Source: Pedobacter suwonensis | GTDB lineage: Bacteria > Bacteroidota > Bacteroidia > Sphingobacteriales > Sphingobacteriaceae | Assembly: GCF_900111825.1 (NCBI RefSeq) | Contig: NZ_FOJM01000019.1 | Span: 62,001-126,000 of the forward strand | Length of the DNA: 64,000 nt | Reading direction: 5' to 3' | Shown here: piece by piece, positions 26,110 to 35,289 of the stretch | How positions within the stretch are numbered: the first letter of the stretch is position 1 | Layout of the letters: each line of letters starts with the position of its first letter | Notes under the pieces: model-generated | Databases searched by the model: none | Told to the model about the DNA's origin: nothing | What the model saw: the letters and a program-made list of their open reading frames with translations, nothing else | Made by a program: the position numbers and the translations under genes

Positions 26110-26328
26110 ATGAATAAATATACAACCTTTTTTAAAATTGTATGTGTAGCTATTGTTCTGGTCATAACAAATACTGATCGAGCGAAACATTCAATAGCGG
26201 TTGAAGAAATTTTAACTAAAGAATGCAGTAAAGCAATTACAGAAGAAATCCGGGAAAGTAAAAATAACTATCAGGCAACCAGTGCTGGTATTGGACTGCT
26301 TCTAGCATCTTCTTTAATAGATAAATAA
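26110..26328 (+). CDS. Small secreted or membrane-anchored hypothetical protein
   Basis: 72 residues with an N-terminal hydrophobic helix (FFKIVCVAIVLVITN) and an acidic middle. Divergent from the 25845-26042 gene. No family recognised with confidence. The 214 bases after it hold no gene. Confidence 0.45.
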   Translation: MNKYTTFFKIVCVAIVLVITNTDRAKHSIAVEEILTKECSKAITEEIRESKNNYQATSAGIGLLLASSLIDK

Positions 26329-26542
26329 ATAATTATTTACAATAATTCTATTTTAACTCGTATTTTACTTTGGTCAACTTCTTTTCTGCATAAATATTAG
26401 CAGAATTAGTGTGAAGAAGTTACAATAAAATTTGCCATGGCACATTTGCATATCTATGATGTTGTTTTTTTACATAAATAGCTTTTAAAGATATACTATT
26501 GTGTTAGACCGTTAAACTTTAAATTTAATCTCTCCGTATTAA

Positions 26543-27151
26543 ATGAAAGCTATAAAAGATCAGAGCGAAATCCAATATCTAATCAACCACTTTAAAAGCA
26601 ATGGAATAGTAAGTGACGAAATGGCCGCCTTCATCAAAACCGAATGATTTCTTCAAACTTTTGCAAAGGGAAAGTTTCTAGACAGCCCTCTGGAGGAAAA
26701 ACCTCACTTATATTATATATTGGATGGAGCTGTCAGAGGCTTTGTAAAGGATGGACCAAATGAAATCACAACCTGGATTAATCTAGGGAACAATATTGTT
26801 GGATTGACTAGTTTTGAGAAAAGCTATTCCATTCAGGCTTCACAATATATTCAAGCTTTAATAACCACCCGGGTAGTCGTTCTTCCCTACAAGTTAATCA
26901 TGAGCCTATTCGAAAATTATCCAGAAATGCTTATTGTTAGCAGAAACCTTTTATGGAAACATTATCAAGAATTAGATGAACGTAATTATATGGTAAGATT
27001 GCCCACTGCCGAAAAAAGGCTGACTCGCCTAATGGAGACACATCCAGAAATTTTAATGGTAGTACAGCATAAGCATATTGCAAATTACCTATGTATGAGA
27101 TTTGAAACGTTAAGCCGTTTAAGAGCTAAACTGATTAAAAAAACTTATTGA
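26543..27151 (+). pseudogene. Crp/Fnr-type regulator with in-frame stop
   Basis: From ATG 26543 the frame reads a cyclic-nucleotide-binding-like domain and ends with a Bacteroidota Crp/Fnr HTH (QHKHIANYLCMRFETLSRLR), but codon 35 is TGA (26645-26647), where Trp would fit (TE-stop-FLQTF). The frame is otherwise intact on both sides. Probably a recent nonsense mutation; translation restart at 26720 would make a truncated 143-residue product. The 420 bases after it (27152-27572) carry no gene apart from the dyad at 27502. Confidence 0.75.
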
Positions 27152-27501
27152 TGGAACGTTGGCCAAAGTCTACAGTATAGCGGTTGCTAAGAGGATATTC
27201 AAACAGATTGATGGGGTTGGTAGTTATATTTGAGTTTTATAAGCCTTCCGGTACTAGTTCATTTTTCCTTTGTTAACCCCAAGCTCCCCTGCAAATTTGG
27301 AATTAAGTGGTTAGGATAATTCAGCTCAACATTCAATATGGAGATATAATCAGACTGGAGTCGTCAACGAAGAACAAAATAATCAGCTATCTTGATATTT
27401 GAGCCGTTCATACTGAGTTGCCATTCAAGTCCATAAGTATGATTGGGATAATATAAATTAATAATATTCTAATAATTAGGAATTTATACAAAATTACAGC
27501 T

Positions 27502-27528
27502 AAAAATGCTAAATATATTAGCATTTTT
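27502..27528. promoter_or_regulatory. Perfect dyad upstream of dinB-dnaE (damage-box candidate)
   Basis: AAAAATGCTAA (27502-27512), ATATA, TTAGCATTTTT (27518-27528): perfect 11-bp arms. The core TGCTAA-N5-TTAGCA recurs before umuD (31903), SRAP (33702) and the second umuD (48217). A TCACTTTG near the Bacteroidota TAnnTTTG element lies at 27543-27550. Likely the binding site of a repressor of DNA-damage genes. Confidence 0.7.
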
Positions 27529-27572
27529 CGATTTAAATTTCGTCACTTTGTATATATCAATTTATTCAGATT

Positions 27573-28730
27573 ATGCAAAGGGCGATTGTTCATTTAGACC
27601 TAGATACATTTTTCGTTTCCTGTGAGCGGCAGAGAGATTCTAAGCTAGATCACGTTCCTTTAATCATTGGTGGTGGGGAGCGTGGTGTGGTGGCCTGTAG
27701 CTCTTATGAAGCTAGAAAATTTGGTGTACGCACTGCCATGCCCATGCGTTTGGCGCTACGGCTTTGCCCACAGGCTAAAGTAGTTAAGGGCGATATGGAT
27801 CTGTATTCCAAAAAATCCCGTGAGGTAACTGACATTATTGGTGAAAATGCTCCAGTGATGGAAAAGTCATCGATTGACGAGTTCTATTTGGACGTTTCTG
27901 GAATGGATAAATTTTTCGGCTGCTATAAATGGACAAATGAACTTGCGGGCAAAGTAATTAAAGAATCAGGCTTGCCAATAAGCTTTTCACTTTCCGTTAA
28001 TAAAACGGTCTCTAAAATTGCTACAGGCGAAGGAAAGCCCCTTGGCAATCTCGAAATTATACAAGCTCAAGTTAAACCGTTTTTAAATCCACTGCCAGTA
28101 GATAAAATTCCTATGGTTGGTAAAGAGACATCACAACTTCTGTCAAGGATTGGGGTTCGCAGAATTCAGACTCTTTCAGAAATGCCGAAAGAAATGCTTC
28201 AACAAATCTTGGGAAAAAATGGATTAGAGCTATGGAAGAAAGCAAACGGAATTGATAACTCTCCAGTTGAGGCCTATAAAGAAAGAAAATCAATCGGGAC
28301 AGAACATACCTTTCATCATGACACCATAAACCTTGAGTTGCTAAATGGTCTTTTACTTGGAATGGTGGAAACTTTAGCCTATCAATTGCGGCAAGAACAA
28401 TGGCTAACCTCTACCGTAACAGTAAAAATCCGCTATGCCAATTTTGATACGGAAACCAAACAGCGTCGCATTAGTTACACCTCTGCTGATGATATACTCA
28501 TAGACGTTTCCAAAGATCTATTTAGACAGCTTTTTACTCGGCGTATGAGGTTGCGTCTCATCGGTATACAATTTAGTGGATTGGTGCACGGTACCTATCA
28601 AATAAATTTATTTGAAGATACTTTAGAGAAGATTGCCCTCTATCAAGCGATGGATAAAATGAGAGACCGTTATGGCGTGGATGCAGTAATGCGCACTTCT
28701 GGTGCGTCTAATTTAAAAAAGGGTAAATAG
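27573..28730 (+). CDS. dinB: Y-family DNA polymerase IV
   Basis: 385 residues with the Y-family catalytic motifs HLDLDTFFVSCER (7-19) and SSIDEFYLDVSG (about 109-120), a helix-hairpin-helix region and a little-finger domain. It copies damaged DNA at low fidelity. The stop codon abuts the start of the DnaE gene (28730/28731), so the two are made together, resembling the imuB-dnaE2 mutasome arrangement, though this is a catalytic DinB and not an ImuB. Confidence 0.9.
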   Translation: MQRAIVHLDLDTFFVSCERQRDSKLDHVPLIIGGGERGVVACSSYEARKFGVRTAMPMRLALRLCPQAKVVKGDMDLYSKKSREVTDIIGENAPVMEKSSIDEFYLDVSGMDKFFGCYKWTNELAGKVIKESGLPISFSLSVNKTVSKIATGEGKPLGNLEIIQAQVKPFLNPLPVDKIPMVGKETSQLLSRIGVRRIQTLSEMPKEMLQQILGKNGLELWKKANGIDNSPVEAYKERKSIGTEHTFHHDTINLELLNGLLLGMVETLAYQLRQEQWLTSTVTVKIRYANFDTETKQRRISYTSADDILIDVSKDLFRQLFTRRMRLRLIGIQFSGLVHGTYQINLFEDTLEKIALYQAMDKMRDRYGVDAVMRTSGASNLKKGK

Positions 28731-31700
28731 ATGTTTTTAAATTGTCATTCCTATCATTCCCTCAGGTACGGCACCATCCCTCTGGATGAGCTGGTTACCG
28801 AAGCTACCAAATTTGGAGCCTCCACGTTGGCCTTGACAGACATTAATACCGTCACTGGAATCTATGATTTTGTAAGACAGTGCAATGCTGTTGGTATAAA
28901 ACCATTAGTGGGTATGGAGTTTCGTCGCGATAACGAATTACTTTATATAGCGCTTGCAAAAAATGCAGATGGCATTGCAGAAATGAACAGGTATTTGACG
29001 AATTATAATTTAGAAAAAGCTCCATTACCCGACGGTGCACCTGCTTTTAATGATTGCATTGTGATCTACACATTAGAATCAAAACCTACAATGCTTCGTG
29101 AAAATGAGTATATAGGTATTCGATCTGACCAATTGACCAAGCTTTACGCACAATCCGGTTTAGGTAAATTTGTAGTACTTCATCCGATAACCGTACGTTC
29201 AAAAAAAGAATTTAATCTACACAAGATTTTACGGGCAATAGATCTGAATATTTTAGGATCTCTGCTTAAAGAATCTGACTGCTGTTTACCCACGGAAATG
29301 TTTACCACAGAATCTGGGTTGATTGAAAAATTCAGCGCCTTTCCGGAAATCATCAAAAATACGGAGGCGGTTATAAGTTGTTGCAACTACGAATTTGATT
29401 TTGAGACGCCTAAAAATCGTAAGTTCTACACCAATGACCGACTTTCAGATATGCAATTGCTTACCAGCTTAGCCCAACACGGTTTCAAGACGAAATATGG
29501 CAATAATAATAAGGTGGCCAAAGCTAGGTTAACTAAGGAATTGAAGGTGATTGATCAATTAGAGTTTAGCGGTTATTTTCTGATCACCTGGGATATCATC
29601 AGATATTCAAATAGTATGGGATTTATGCATGTAGGACGAGGAAGCGGCGCAAATAGCATCGTTGCTTATTGTCTTGGAATAACGGCAATTTGCCCTATGG
29701 AATTGGATTTGTACTTTGAAAGATTTCTTAACCTAAATAGAAAAAATCCACCTGATTTCGATATAGACTGGAGCTGGCAAGATAGAGATACAATCCTGGA
29801 ATACATATTCACACGATATGGTCGAGACTATGTGGCTTTTTGCGGAACTAATGTAGAGTTTAAACATCGTTCAATTTACCGCGAGATTGGAAAGGTATTT
29901 GGGTTGGCAAAAGATGAGTTGGATAAGATCAGTTCAAATGCTAATGCATTGAATGAAACATCAATTACGAGGCAGATACGAGCATATGGAGAAATGCTTA
30001 GAAAGTTTCCAAACCAGCGGAGCATGCATTCATGTGGCATTCTGATATCTGAAAAACCAATAACAAATTATACTACATTGGAAATGCCACCAAAAGGTTT
30101 CCCGATTGTTCAGTTTGATATGCACATTGCGGAAGAAATTGGATTTGAGAAGTTCGATATCCTAAGTCAACGCGGTCTTGGATCAATCAAAGATACTGTA
30201 CAGCTCATTAAGAAAAACCAAGGCATTAAGGTAGATATCGAGGATACAACACTATCACTCAATGAGGAGAAAGCTAATGAATTTCTAGCAATAGGCAGAA
30301 CTATTGGATGCTTCTATATTGAAAGCCCTGCAATGCGTGGATTGCTGCGAAGGTTGAAATGCAACGATTACAAGGTACTTGTCGCCGCATCCTCCATCAT
30401 TCGACCTGGCGTTGCACAAAGCGGAATGATGAAGGAATATATTTTCCGGCACAACAATCCAGATAAATTTGAATACTTCCATGATGTTTTTAAGGAACAA
30501 TTAGGTGAAACTTATGGTATAATGGTTTATCAGGAGGATGTGATCAAAATCGCATTACATTACGGCGGTCTTCCGGCAGAAGATGGGGATGTTTTAAGGC
30601 GTGCCATGAGCGGTAAAGGAAGGTCTCTGTCTGCTCTTCAAAGGGTAAAAGACCATTTTTTTGAATGTTGCTCGCAACAGGGCCATCCATTAAAATTGAG
30701 CGAAGAAATATACCGACAAATTGAATCCTTTGCAGGCTATTCATTTTGTAAAGCCCACTCTGCATCCTATGCGGTTGAGAGTTACCAAAGCTTATATCTG
30801 AAGGTGTATTATCCAATTGAATTCTCTGTAGCGGTCATTAACAATCAGGGGGGCTTTTACAGGACTGAGGTATATATTCACGAAGCCCGGATGATGGGCG
30901 CTAACATACATAACCCCTGTGTGAATAGAAGTGATTACCAAACAAATTTGAACGGTAAAGACATTTTTCTTGGATTTATGCATTTGCAAGGTTTGCAGCT
31001 TAATGTAGCAGAAAAAATCGTTGCGGACAGGGAAGAAAATGGCGATTATTTATCCTTGGAAAATTTCATAAAGCGTGTAGAGGTTGGGATTGAGGGTATT
31101 CAGACCTTGATTTGTATAGGCGCATTCAGATTTACTGGCAAAACAAAAGCTGAGTTGATGATTGCCGCAAGACTACTGCTCATTAATCATAAACCAAGCA
31201 AAAATCACTTGCTGATTGAAGAGCCAATAAAAAATTACACGCTTCCTGTTTTAGATAGAGACCCTTTGGAGGATGCTTTTGATGAAATTGAGCTGCTCAG
31301 TTTTCCTACTTCATGTAGCCCTTTTGAGATATTGCAAACAGATTATCGCGGAGAAGTATTCGCAAAAGATCTGCTGCAGCACCATAAAAAACAAATTAAG
31401 ATGCTCGCTTATCTAATTTCTACTAAACATGTTCCCACTAAGGCTGGCGATATGTTTTTTGGGACATGGATTGATGTAAATGGAGAATATTTCGATACTG
31501 CCCATTTTGCAAATTCATTAAAGCGATTCCCATTTTTGGGCGGTGGTATTTATCGATTTACCGGTAAAGTTGAAGTTGACTTTCATTTTCCAACTATTAC
31601 CGTAACCGAAATGTACAAGGAACCTTTTGTGGCTGATCCGAGATTTTCTAGCAGTGATAAAAAATTTGAGGTGCAGAACAAATTGAAACCTGATGTGAGT

Positions 31701-31769
31701 ATGACGAACCGAAAACCATATCCCCAAGAACATGAGATAGGATTGCCAAGGAAATCTGCATTCAATTAA
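28731..31769 (+). CDS. dnaE: DnaE-type error-prone DNA polymerase III alpha subunit
   Basis: 1012 residues, shorter than replicative DnaE (about 1160). The N-terminal PHP domain is degenerate: NCHSYHSLRYG and LTDINT lack the usual His residues. Polymerase active-site Asp residues are in PPDFDIDWSW and KFDILSQ; a C-terminal OB-like region follows and the tau-binding tail is absent. Immediately downstream of dinB behind the damage-type dyad. Fits a DnaE2-like inducible mutagenic polymerase carried as ICE cargo, not the housekeeping enzyme. Confidence 0.88.
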   Translation: MFLNCHSYHSLRYGTIPLDELVTEATKFGASTLALTDINTVTGIYDFVRQCNAVGIKPLVGMEFRRDNELLYIALAKNADGIAEMNRYLTNYNLEKAPLPDGAPAFNDCIVIYTLESKPTMLRENEYIGIRSDQLTKLYAQSGLGKFVVLHPITVRSKKEFNLHKILRAIDLNILGSLLKESDCCLPTEMFTTESGLIEKFSAFPEIIKNTEAVISCCNYEFDFETPKNRKFYTNDRLSDMQLLTSLAQHGFKTKYGNNNKVAKARLTKELKVIDQLEFSGYFLITWDIIRYSNSMGFMHVGRGSGANSIVAYCLGITAICPMELDLYFERFLNLNRKNPPDFDIDWSWQDRDTILEYIFTRYGRDYVAFCGTNVEFKHRSIYREIGKVFGLAKDELDKISSNANALNETSITRQIRAYGEMLRKFPNQRSMHSCGILISEKPITNYTTLEMPPKGFPIVQFDMHIAEEIGFEKFDILSQRGLGSIKDTVQLIKKNQGIKVDIEDTTLSLNEEKANEFLAIGRTIGCFYIESPAMRGLLRRLKCNDYKVLVAASSIIRPGVAQSGMMKEYIFRHNNPDKFEYFHDVFKEQLGETYGIMVYQEDVIKIALHYGGLPAEDGDVLRRAMSGKGRSLSALQRVKDHFFECCSQQGHPLKLSEEIYRQIESFAGYSFCKAHSASYAVESYQSLYLKVYYPIEFSVAVINNQGGFYRTEVYIHEARMMGANIHNPCVNRSDYQTNLNGKDIFLGFMHLQGLQLNVAEKIVADREENGDYLSLENFIKRVEVGIEGIQTLICIGAFRFTGKTKAELMIAARLLLINHKPSKNHLLIEEPIKNYTLPVLDRDPLEDAFDEIELLSFPTSCSPFEILQTDYRGEVFAKDLLQHHKKQIKMLAYLISTKHVPTKAGDMFFGTWIDVNGEYFDTAHFANSLKRFPFLGGGIYRFTGKVEVDFHFPTITVTEMYKEPFVADPRFSSSDKKFEVQNKLKPDVSMTNRKPYPQEHEIGLPRKSAFN

Positions 31770-31902
31770 TTAGAATCTATCATAGGCTGCGGTTTTGAAG
31801 AACAAAATCGTTTGTTTAATAATTACACGACAAGTAAATCAAATCGCTTAAAACTTAAATATAAATTATCCCACAACTTGAAGCACTATACGTCTAGAAT
31901 AA

Positions 31903-31919
31903 TGCTAATATATTTAGTA
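31903..31919. promoter_or_regulatory. Dyad upstream of umuD-like gene
   Basis: TGCTAA-TATAT-TTAGTA, same spacing as at 27507 with one mismatch. It ends beside a TAATTTTA segment; a good TAnnTTTG element (TAGCTTTG) lies at 31938-31945, just before the start codon at 31964. Confidence 0.6.
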
Positions 31920-31963
31920 ATTTTAGTATTTATTTTCTAGCTTTGAGTTATTATTTGTTGAGT

Positions 31964-32398
31964 ATGCTGAGATTAAGGAAACATCGTCAGAAGAGAGATG
32001 TATTGGGGTTTCGTCTACCAATGCTTACGCATGAAGAACCAGAACTGGATATTTCTGAAATCATTGTTATGGATCCAGATAATACGTTCTTTATGAAAAT
32101 GGGAACCGATACCATGACTAATCAACATATTAAAAAAGGTAGTGTGCTTGTCATTGACAGAACATTAAAGCCAGTCGCAAACAGTATTGTTGTATTTTTT
32201 TATGAAGGAGAATTCTATACCAGAAAATATGAACCTCAATCAGATAAGCTGATTTTAAGTGCAGATAATGTTGAGGATAATATTATCATTGAAAATGGAG
32301 AGTTATGGGTTTGTTGGGGCGTGGTCATATTGAATTTGAATCCATTGATACAGCCTTTGCACAGAACAGGGAGGTATGTGAATGTATGCGCATGTTGA
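31964..32398 (+). CDS. UmuD/LexA-like S24 protein lacking the catalytic dyad
   Basis: 144 residues from the ATG at 31964 (MLRLRKHRQKRDVLG); an upstream TTG at 31943 is less likely. The S24 fold is clear (IKKGSVLVIDRTLKP), but the self-cleavage residues are changed: the usual GDSM is TDTM (Ser to Thr) and the usual VK at GEFTVKK is TRK (Lys to Arg). It should not process itself as UmuD does. Overlaps the umuC start by 17 bases. Confidence 0.8.
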   Translation: MLRLRKHRQKRDVLGFRLPMLTHEEPELDISEIIVMDPDNTFFMKMGTDTMTNQHIKKGSVLVIDRTLKPVANSIVVFFYEGEFYTRKYEPQSDKLILSADNVEDNIIIENGELWVCWGVVILNLNPLIQPLHRTGRYVNVCAC

Positions 32399-33635
32399 CA
32401 TCAATAATTGCTATGTAAGTTGTGAGCGGCTTTTTAGGCCAGAATTGGAAGGACGTATTGTTGTTGTATTAAGTAATAATGATGGTTGCGTAATTGCTAG
32501 AAGCAACGAAGCTAAAGCGATAGGAATAAAAATGGCTGACGCCGAATTTTTGGTACGACAAAGATTGAAAGAGTCGAACGCAGTTATGTTCAGTAGTAAT
32601 TATGCATTGTACGCTGATATGAGTGCAAGGTTGATGAATAATTTGGCGAGATACACTTACTTGCTCATGGTCTATAGTATTGATGAAGCTTTTATGGCCC
32701 TGGGAAATATTGCTGATCTTGATCTTGACAAACACACAGAAACTATTAGCACAAATGTTTTTGATCATACCGGACTTCCTATAACCGTTGGTGTTGGTCC
32801 AACATTGTCTTTAGCAAAGCTGGCTAATAAATCAGCCAAAAAAAAAGGTCGTAAATTTCTGGTTTTAGATACTGCCGAAAAAATCAGTGAGACTGTAAAA
32901 GATTTCCCTATTGAAGATGTTTGGGGGGTTGGTATGGCATACTATAGTAAATTACAGGAAAACAACATCGTTACCGCTCATGACTTTAGAGAGTTGAAGG
33001 CAGATTTCGTTAGGAAGCAAATGACTGTGCAAGGTTGGCGCTTGCATCAGGAACTTTGGGGAATACCTTGTAATGAAATTAAAGATGTAGCAGAACGATC
33101 AAAGGGTATTGAGTCAAGCCAGAGTTTCAATACGTATCAAACTGAATTAGAAAAAGTTGAGGAAGCGGTGGCTATGCATGCGGGTACAGTTGCATTAAAG
33201 CTTCGTCAACAGAAAAGTATGGCATTGCAATTAACGGTTTATTTGCGCACCAATAAGCATAATGTTAAACATGACCAATATTATCCAAGCCTCACCGTAA
33301 AGGTACCGTTTGCGGCAAATAGTAGTCATGAAGTAACACGTATATGCGTTCAAGCACTAAAAGCAATTTGGCAACCTGGTTACAAGTATTTAAAAACTGG
33401 AGTTAGGGCGACTGGTATTATTCCAGCAGGAGAAGTTCAGTATAATTTATTTAGCAACTATGACAATACTAAACACCAGGATATTTCTTCTGTATTAGAT
33501 AAGATTAATGATCGCTATGGAAGAGGAACGCTTAAATTAGCTACAGAGGGTGTATCTCAAACATGGAAAATGAAACAGGACTATCTGAGTAAACAATATA
33601 CAACCCAGTGGTCGGACATTATTATTACCCGATAA
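32382..33635 (+). CDS. umuC: Y-family DNA polymerase V catalytic subunit UmuC
   Basis: 417 residues with HVDINNCYVSCERLF (4-18), NNDGCVIARSNEAKAIGI and YSIDEAFMAL, the typical UmuC signature, plus the DUF4113-like C-terminus (RYGRGTLKLATEG). Translesion polymerase, coupled by overlap to the UmuD-like gene. A second related but clearly different copy is at 46523-47767. Confidence 0.9.
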   Translation: MYAHVDINNCYVSCERLFRPELEGRIVVVLSNNDGCVIARSNEAKAIGIKMADAEFLVRQRLKESNAVMFSSNYALYADMSARLMNNLARYTYLLMVYSIDEAFMALGNIADLDLDKHTETISTNVFDHTGLPITVGVGPTLSLAKLANKSAKKKGRKFLVLDTAEKISETVKDFPIEDVWGVGMAYYSKLQENNIVTAHDFRELKADFVRKQMTVQGWRLHQELWGIPCNEIKDVAERSKGIESSQSFNTYQTELEKVEEAVAMHAGTVALKLRQQKSMALQLTVYLRTNKHNVKHDQYYPSLTVKVPFAANSSHEVTRICVQALKAIWQPGYKYLKTGVRATGIIPAGEVQYNLFSNYDNTKHQDISSVLDKINDRYGRGTLKLATEGVSQTWKMKQDYLSKQYTTQWSDIIITR

Positions 33636-33701
33636 CACAATCCAAACCGGCTATTATGACTTATAATCAACATTATAACTAATTGAATATTTGTTTGTTT
33701 T

Positions 33702-33718
33702 TGCTAAAATTATTAGCT
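33702..33718. promoter_or_regulatory. Dyad upstream of SRAP gene
   Basis: TGCTAA-AATTA-TTAGCT, 24 bases before the SRAP start codon; same spacing as the other three sites, one mismatch in the outermost base. Confidence 0.6.
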
Positions 33719-33742
33719 TTACATAAATAAATCTTTTGTAAT

Positions 33743-34354
33743 ATGTGTGGACATGTAGAAATAGGCGAACAAAAGGATATCAAAATTGCCAAACGTGATG
33801 GCAGTTCTTATACTGCAAAAAGTAACGGTTCTGGGAATCCAGGATCAATGTTACCAGTGGTAACTGATGCCATGCCTGATAAGGTTCAAGAATACCGTTG
33901 GGGCTTGCTATCTGTAGATGATGACAAGATACATAGTAAGAATAAACATGCTCGTATCGAATCATTATTTCTAGTTCCCCTTTGGCGCGAATTGGTTGGA
34001 CGAAAGCATTGCGTGGTGCGTATCCAAGCATTTTATGAGTACAATCGTGAGCAGGAAAAAACCTATAAAATTGAAAGAGTTGATGGGCAACCTTTCTATA
34101 TCGCTGGACTTTGGGACATTTGGTTCGACATCAAGAGCGGGATTTTGCTGCCAACGTTTACAATGATCACTATGCCGCCAAATTCGGAAATGATTAAGGT
34201 ACATGATCGTATGCCTGCTATATTAGACCGTAGTAACGTGAAAATATGGATTAATAGTAGCTATACTGCTGAACAGCGTGTAGAGTGGTTACGCAATAAT
34301 CCAATAGAATCGTCAACACTCTCTATCGTGGTCCATAAAGATCATAAAAAATAA
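33743..34354 (+). CDS. SRAP (YedK/HMCES) domain protein
   Basis: 203 residues. Cys2 is present (MCGH), as are the FYEY Glu and HDRMPAIL His that form the SRAP active site; the usual NxRxET segment is HARIES. SRAP proteins crosslink to abasic sites in single-stranded DNA to protect them. Placement next to umuDC under the same dyad supports a damage-response role. The 250 bases after it hold no gene. Confidence 0.85.
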   Translation: MCGHVEIGEQKDIKIAKRDGSSYTAKSNGSGNPGSMLPVVTDAMPDKVQEYRWGLLSVDDDKIHSKNKHARIESLFLVPLWRELVGRKHCVVRIQAFYEYNREQEKTYKIERVDGQPFYIAGLWDIWFDIKSGILLPTFTMITMPPNSEMIKVHDRMPAILDRSNVKIWINSSYTAEQRVEWLRNNPIESSTLSIVVHKDHKK

Positions 34355-34604
34355 TTCAATAAAATATGATTTGTTGAATTATGGAAACGCCTTTTTGCGA
34401 GCTATAGATGAGCAAAAGCCGGTTCAGATTGTCATCTCATGGCAGCCAGTTTACCACAGGTTGATTCTTCTTTTAAGAAATCTAATATTTGAATAAGGCT
34501 TTTGAATTGAGTTGTCATTGCTTTTCGTATTTGTTACAAAAAAGATACAATTTATCCCAATAGCTTACTAATTTATTCGAAAATATTTTCTGATTTTAGG
34601 ATTA

Positions 34605-35117
34605 ATGGAAAAATTCAAAGACTTACACGAAAAAGCATCATGGCTTAGAGGTGAATTCTTAAATAGATTCAGTTGGCTTGAAAAGTGTATTGACAATTAT
34701 ATAGCAAAGCATTTTGCAGGAGACGATGTTCAAAAGCAAATTGATATGCACCTTTTGTTCCTCGGAGATAATAGAGTTACAATGGATAACAAAAAACAGA
34801 TTTTCCATTTTTTAGCAGAAAGCTATGATCTTGAATGGTATAAGTCATACAAATCTGAAATATTTGAAATTCCTTCAAAAAAGAGAGCTATAGCTATGAA
34901 TAGGGATTTAACAGAATTAATAGTGGTTAGAAATATTTTTGCTCACCGAATAGTAGAACTAAATCCGGAAGAAGGCAAGAAAAATGGTTATGTGGGTTTC
35001 GCTACTTATAAAAACTACAAAGATGTGACTTATATCGGTGATGAATATTTTTTAAGAATGATAAATGCCATGTATAGTATCACAGATTATGTTGATAAAA
35101 GATCTTTAAAACTGTAG
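34605..35117 (+). CDS. HEPN-like protein
   Basis: 170 residues, all helical. A RNIFAH motif in ELIVVRNIFAHRIVEL (about 106-121) fits the R-x4-H signature of HEPN RNases. No partner antitoxin is adjacent, and the protein is alone between the SRAP gene and the coupling protein. It could be a solitary defence RNase or a structural HEPN; function not known. Confidence 0.55.
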   Translation: MEKFKDLHEKASWLRGEFLNRFSWLEKCIDNYIAKHFAGDDVQKQIDMHLLFLGDNRVTMDNKKQIFHFLAESYDLEWYKSYKSEIFEIPSKKRAIAMNRDLTELIVVRNIFAHRIVELNPEEGKKNGYVGFATYKNYKDVTYIGDEYFLRMINAMYSITDYVDKRSLKL

Positions 35118-35229
35118 TTGCCATCGCTCGCTTTTTTACACCATTTGCAAATAAACCAATTTCGGTTATCATTCTCCAACCATAAAAAATACACCAAATT
35201 CCAAACAGAATATCAAATTATATGTAAAG

Positions 35230-35264
35230 AATAAAGGCGTACTCCGCAAACTACGCCCCTTTAT
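35230..35264 (-). terminator. Terminator after coupling-protein gene
   Basis: AATAAAGGCGTA pairs with TACGCCCCTTTATT (one bulge), about 25 bases beyond the stop of the gene ending at 35290. Confidence 0.65.
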
Positions 35265-35289
35265 TGTTCTGTCCAAGTAGTATAGTAGG

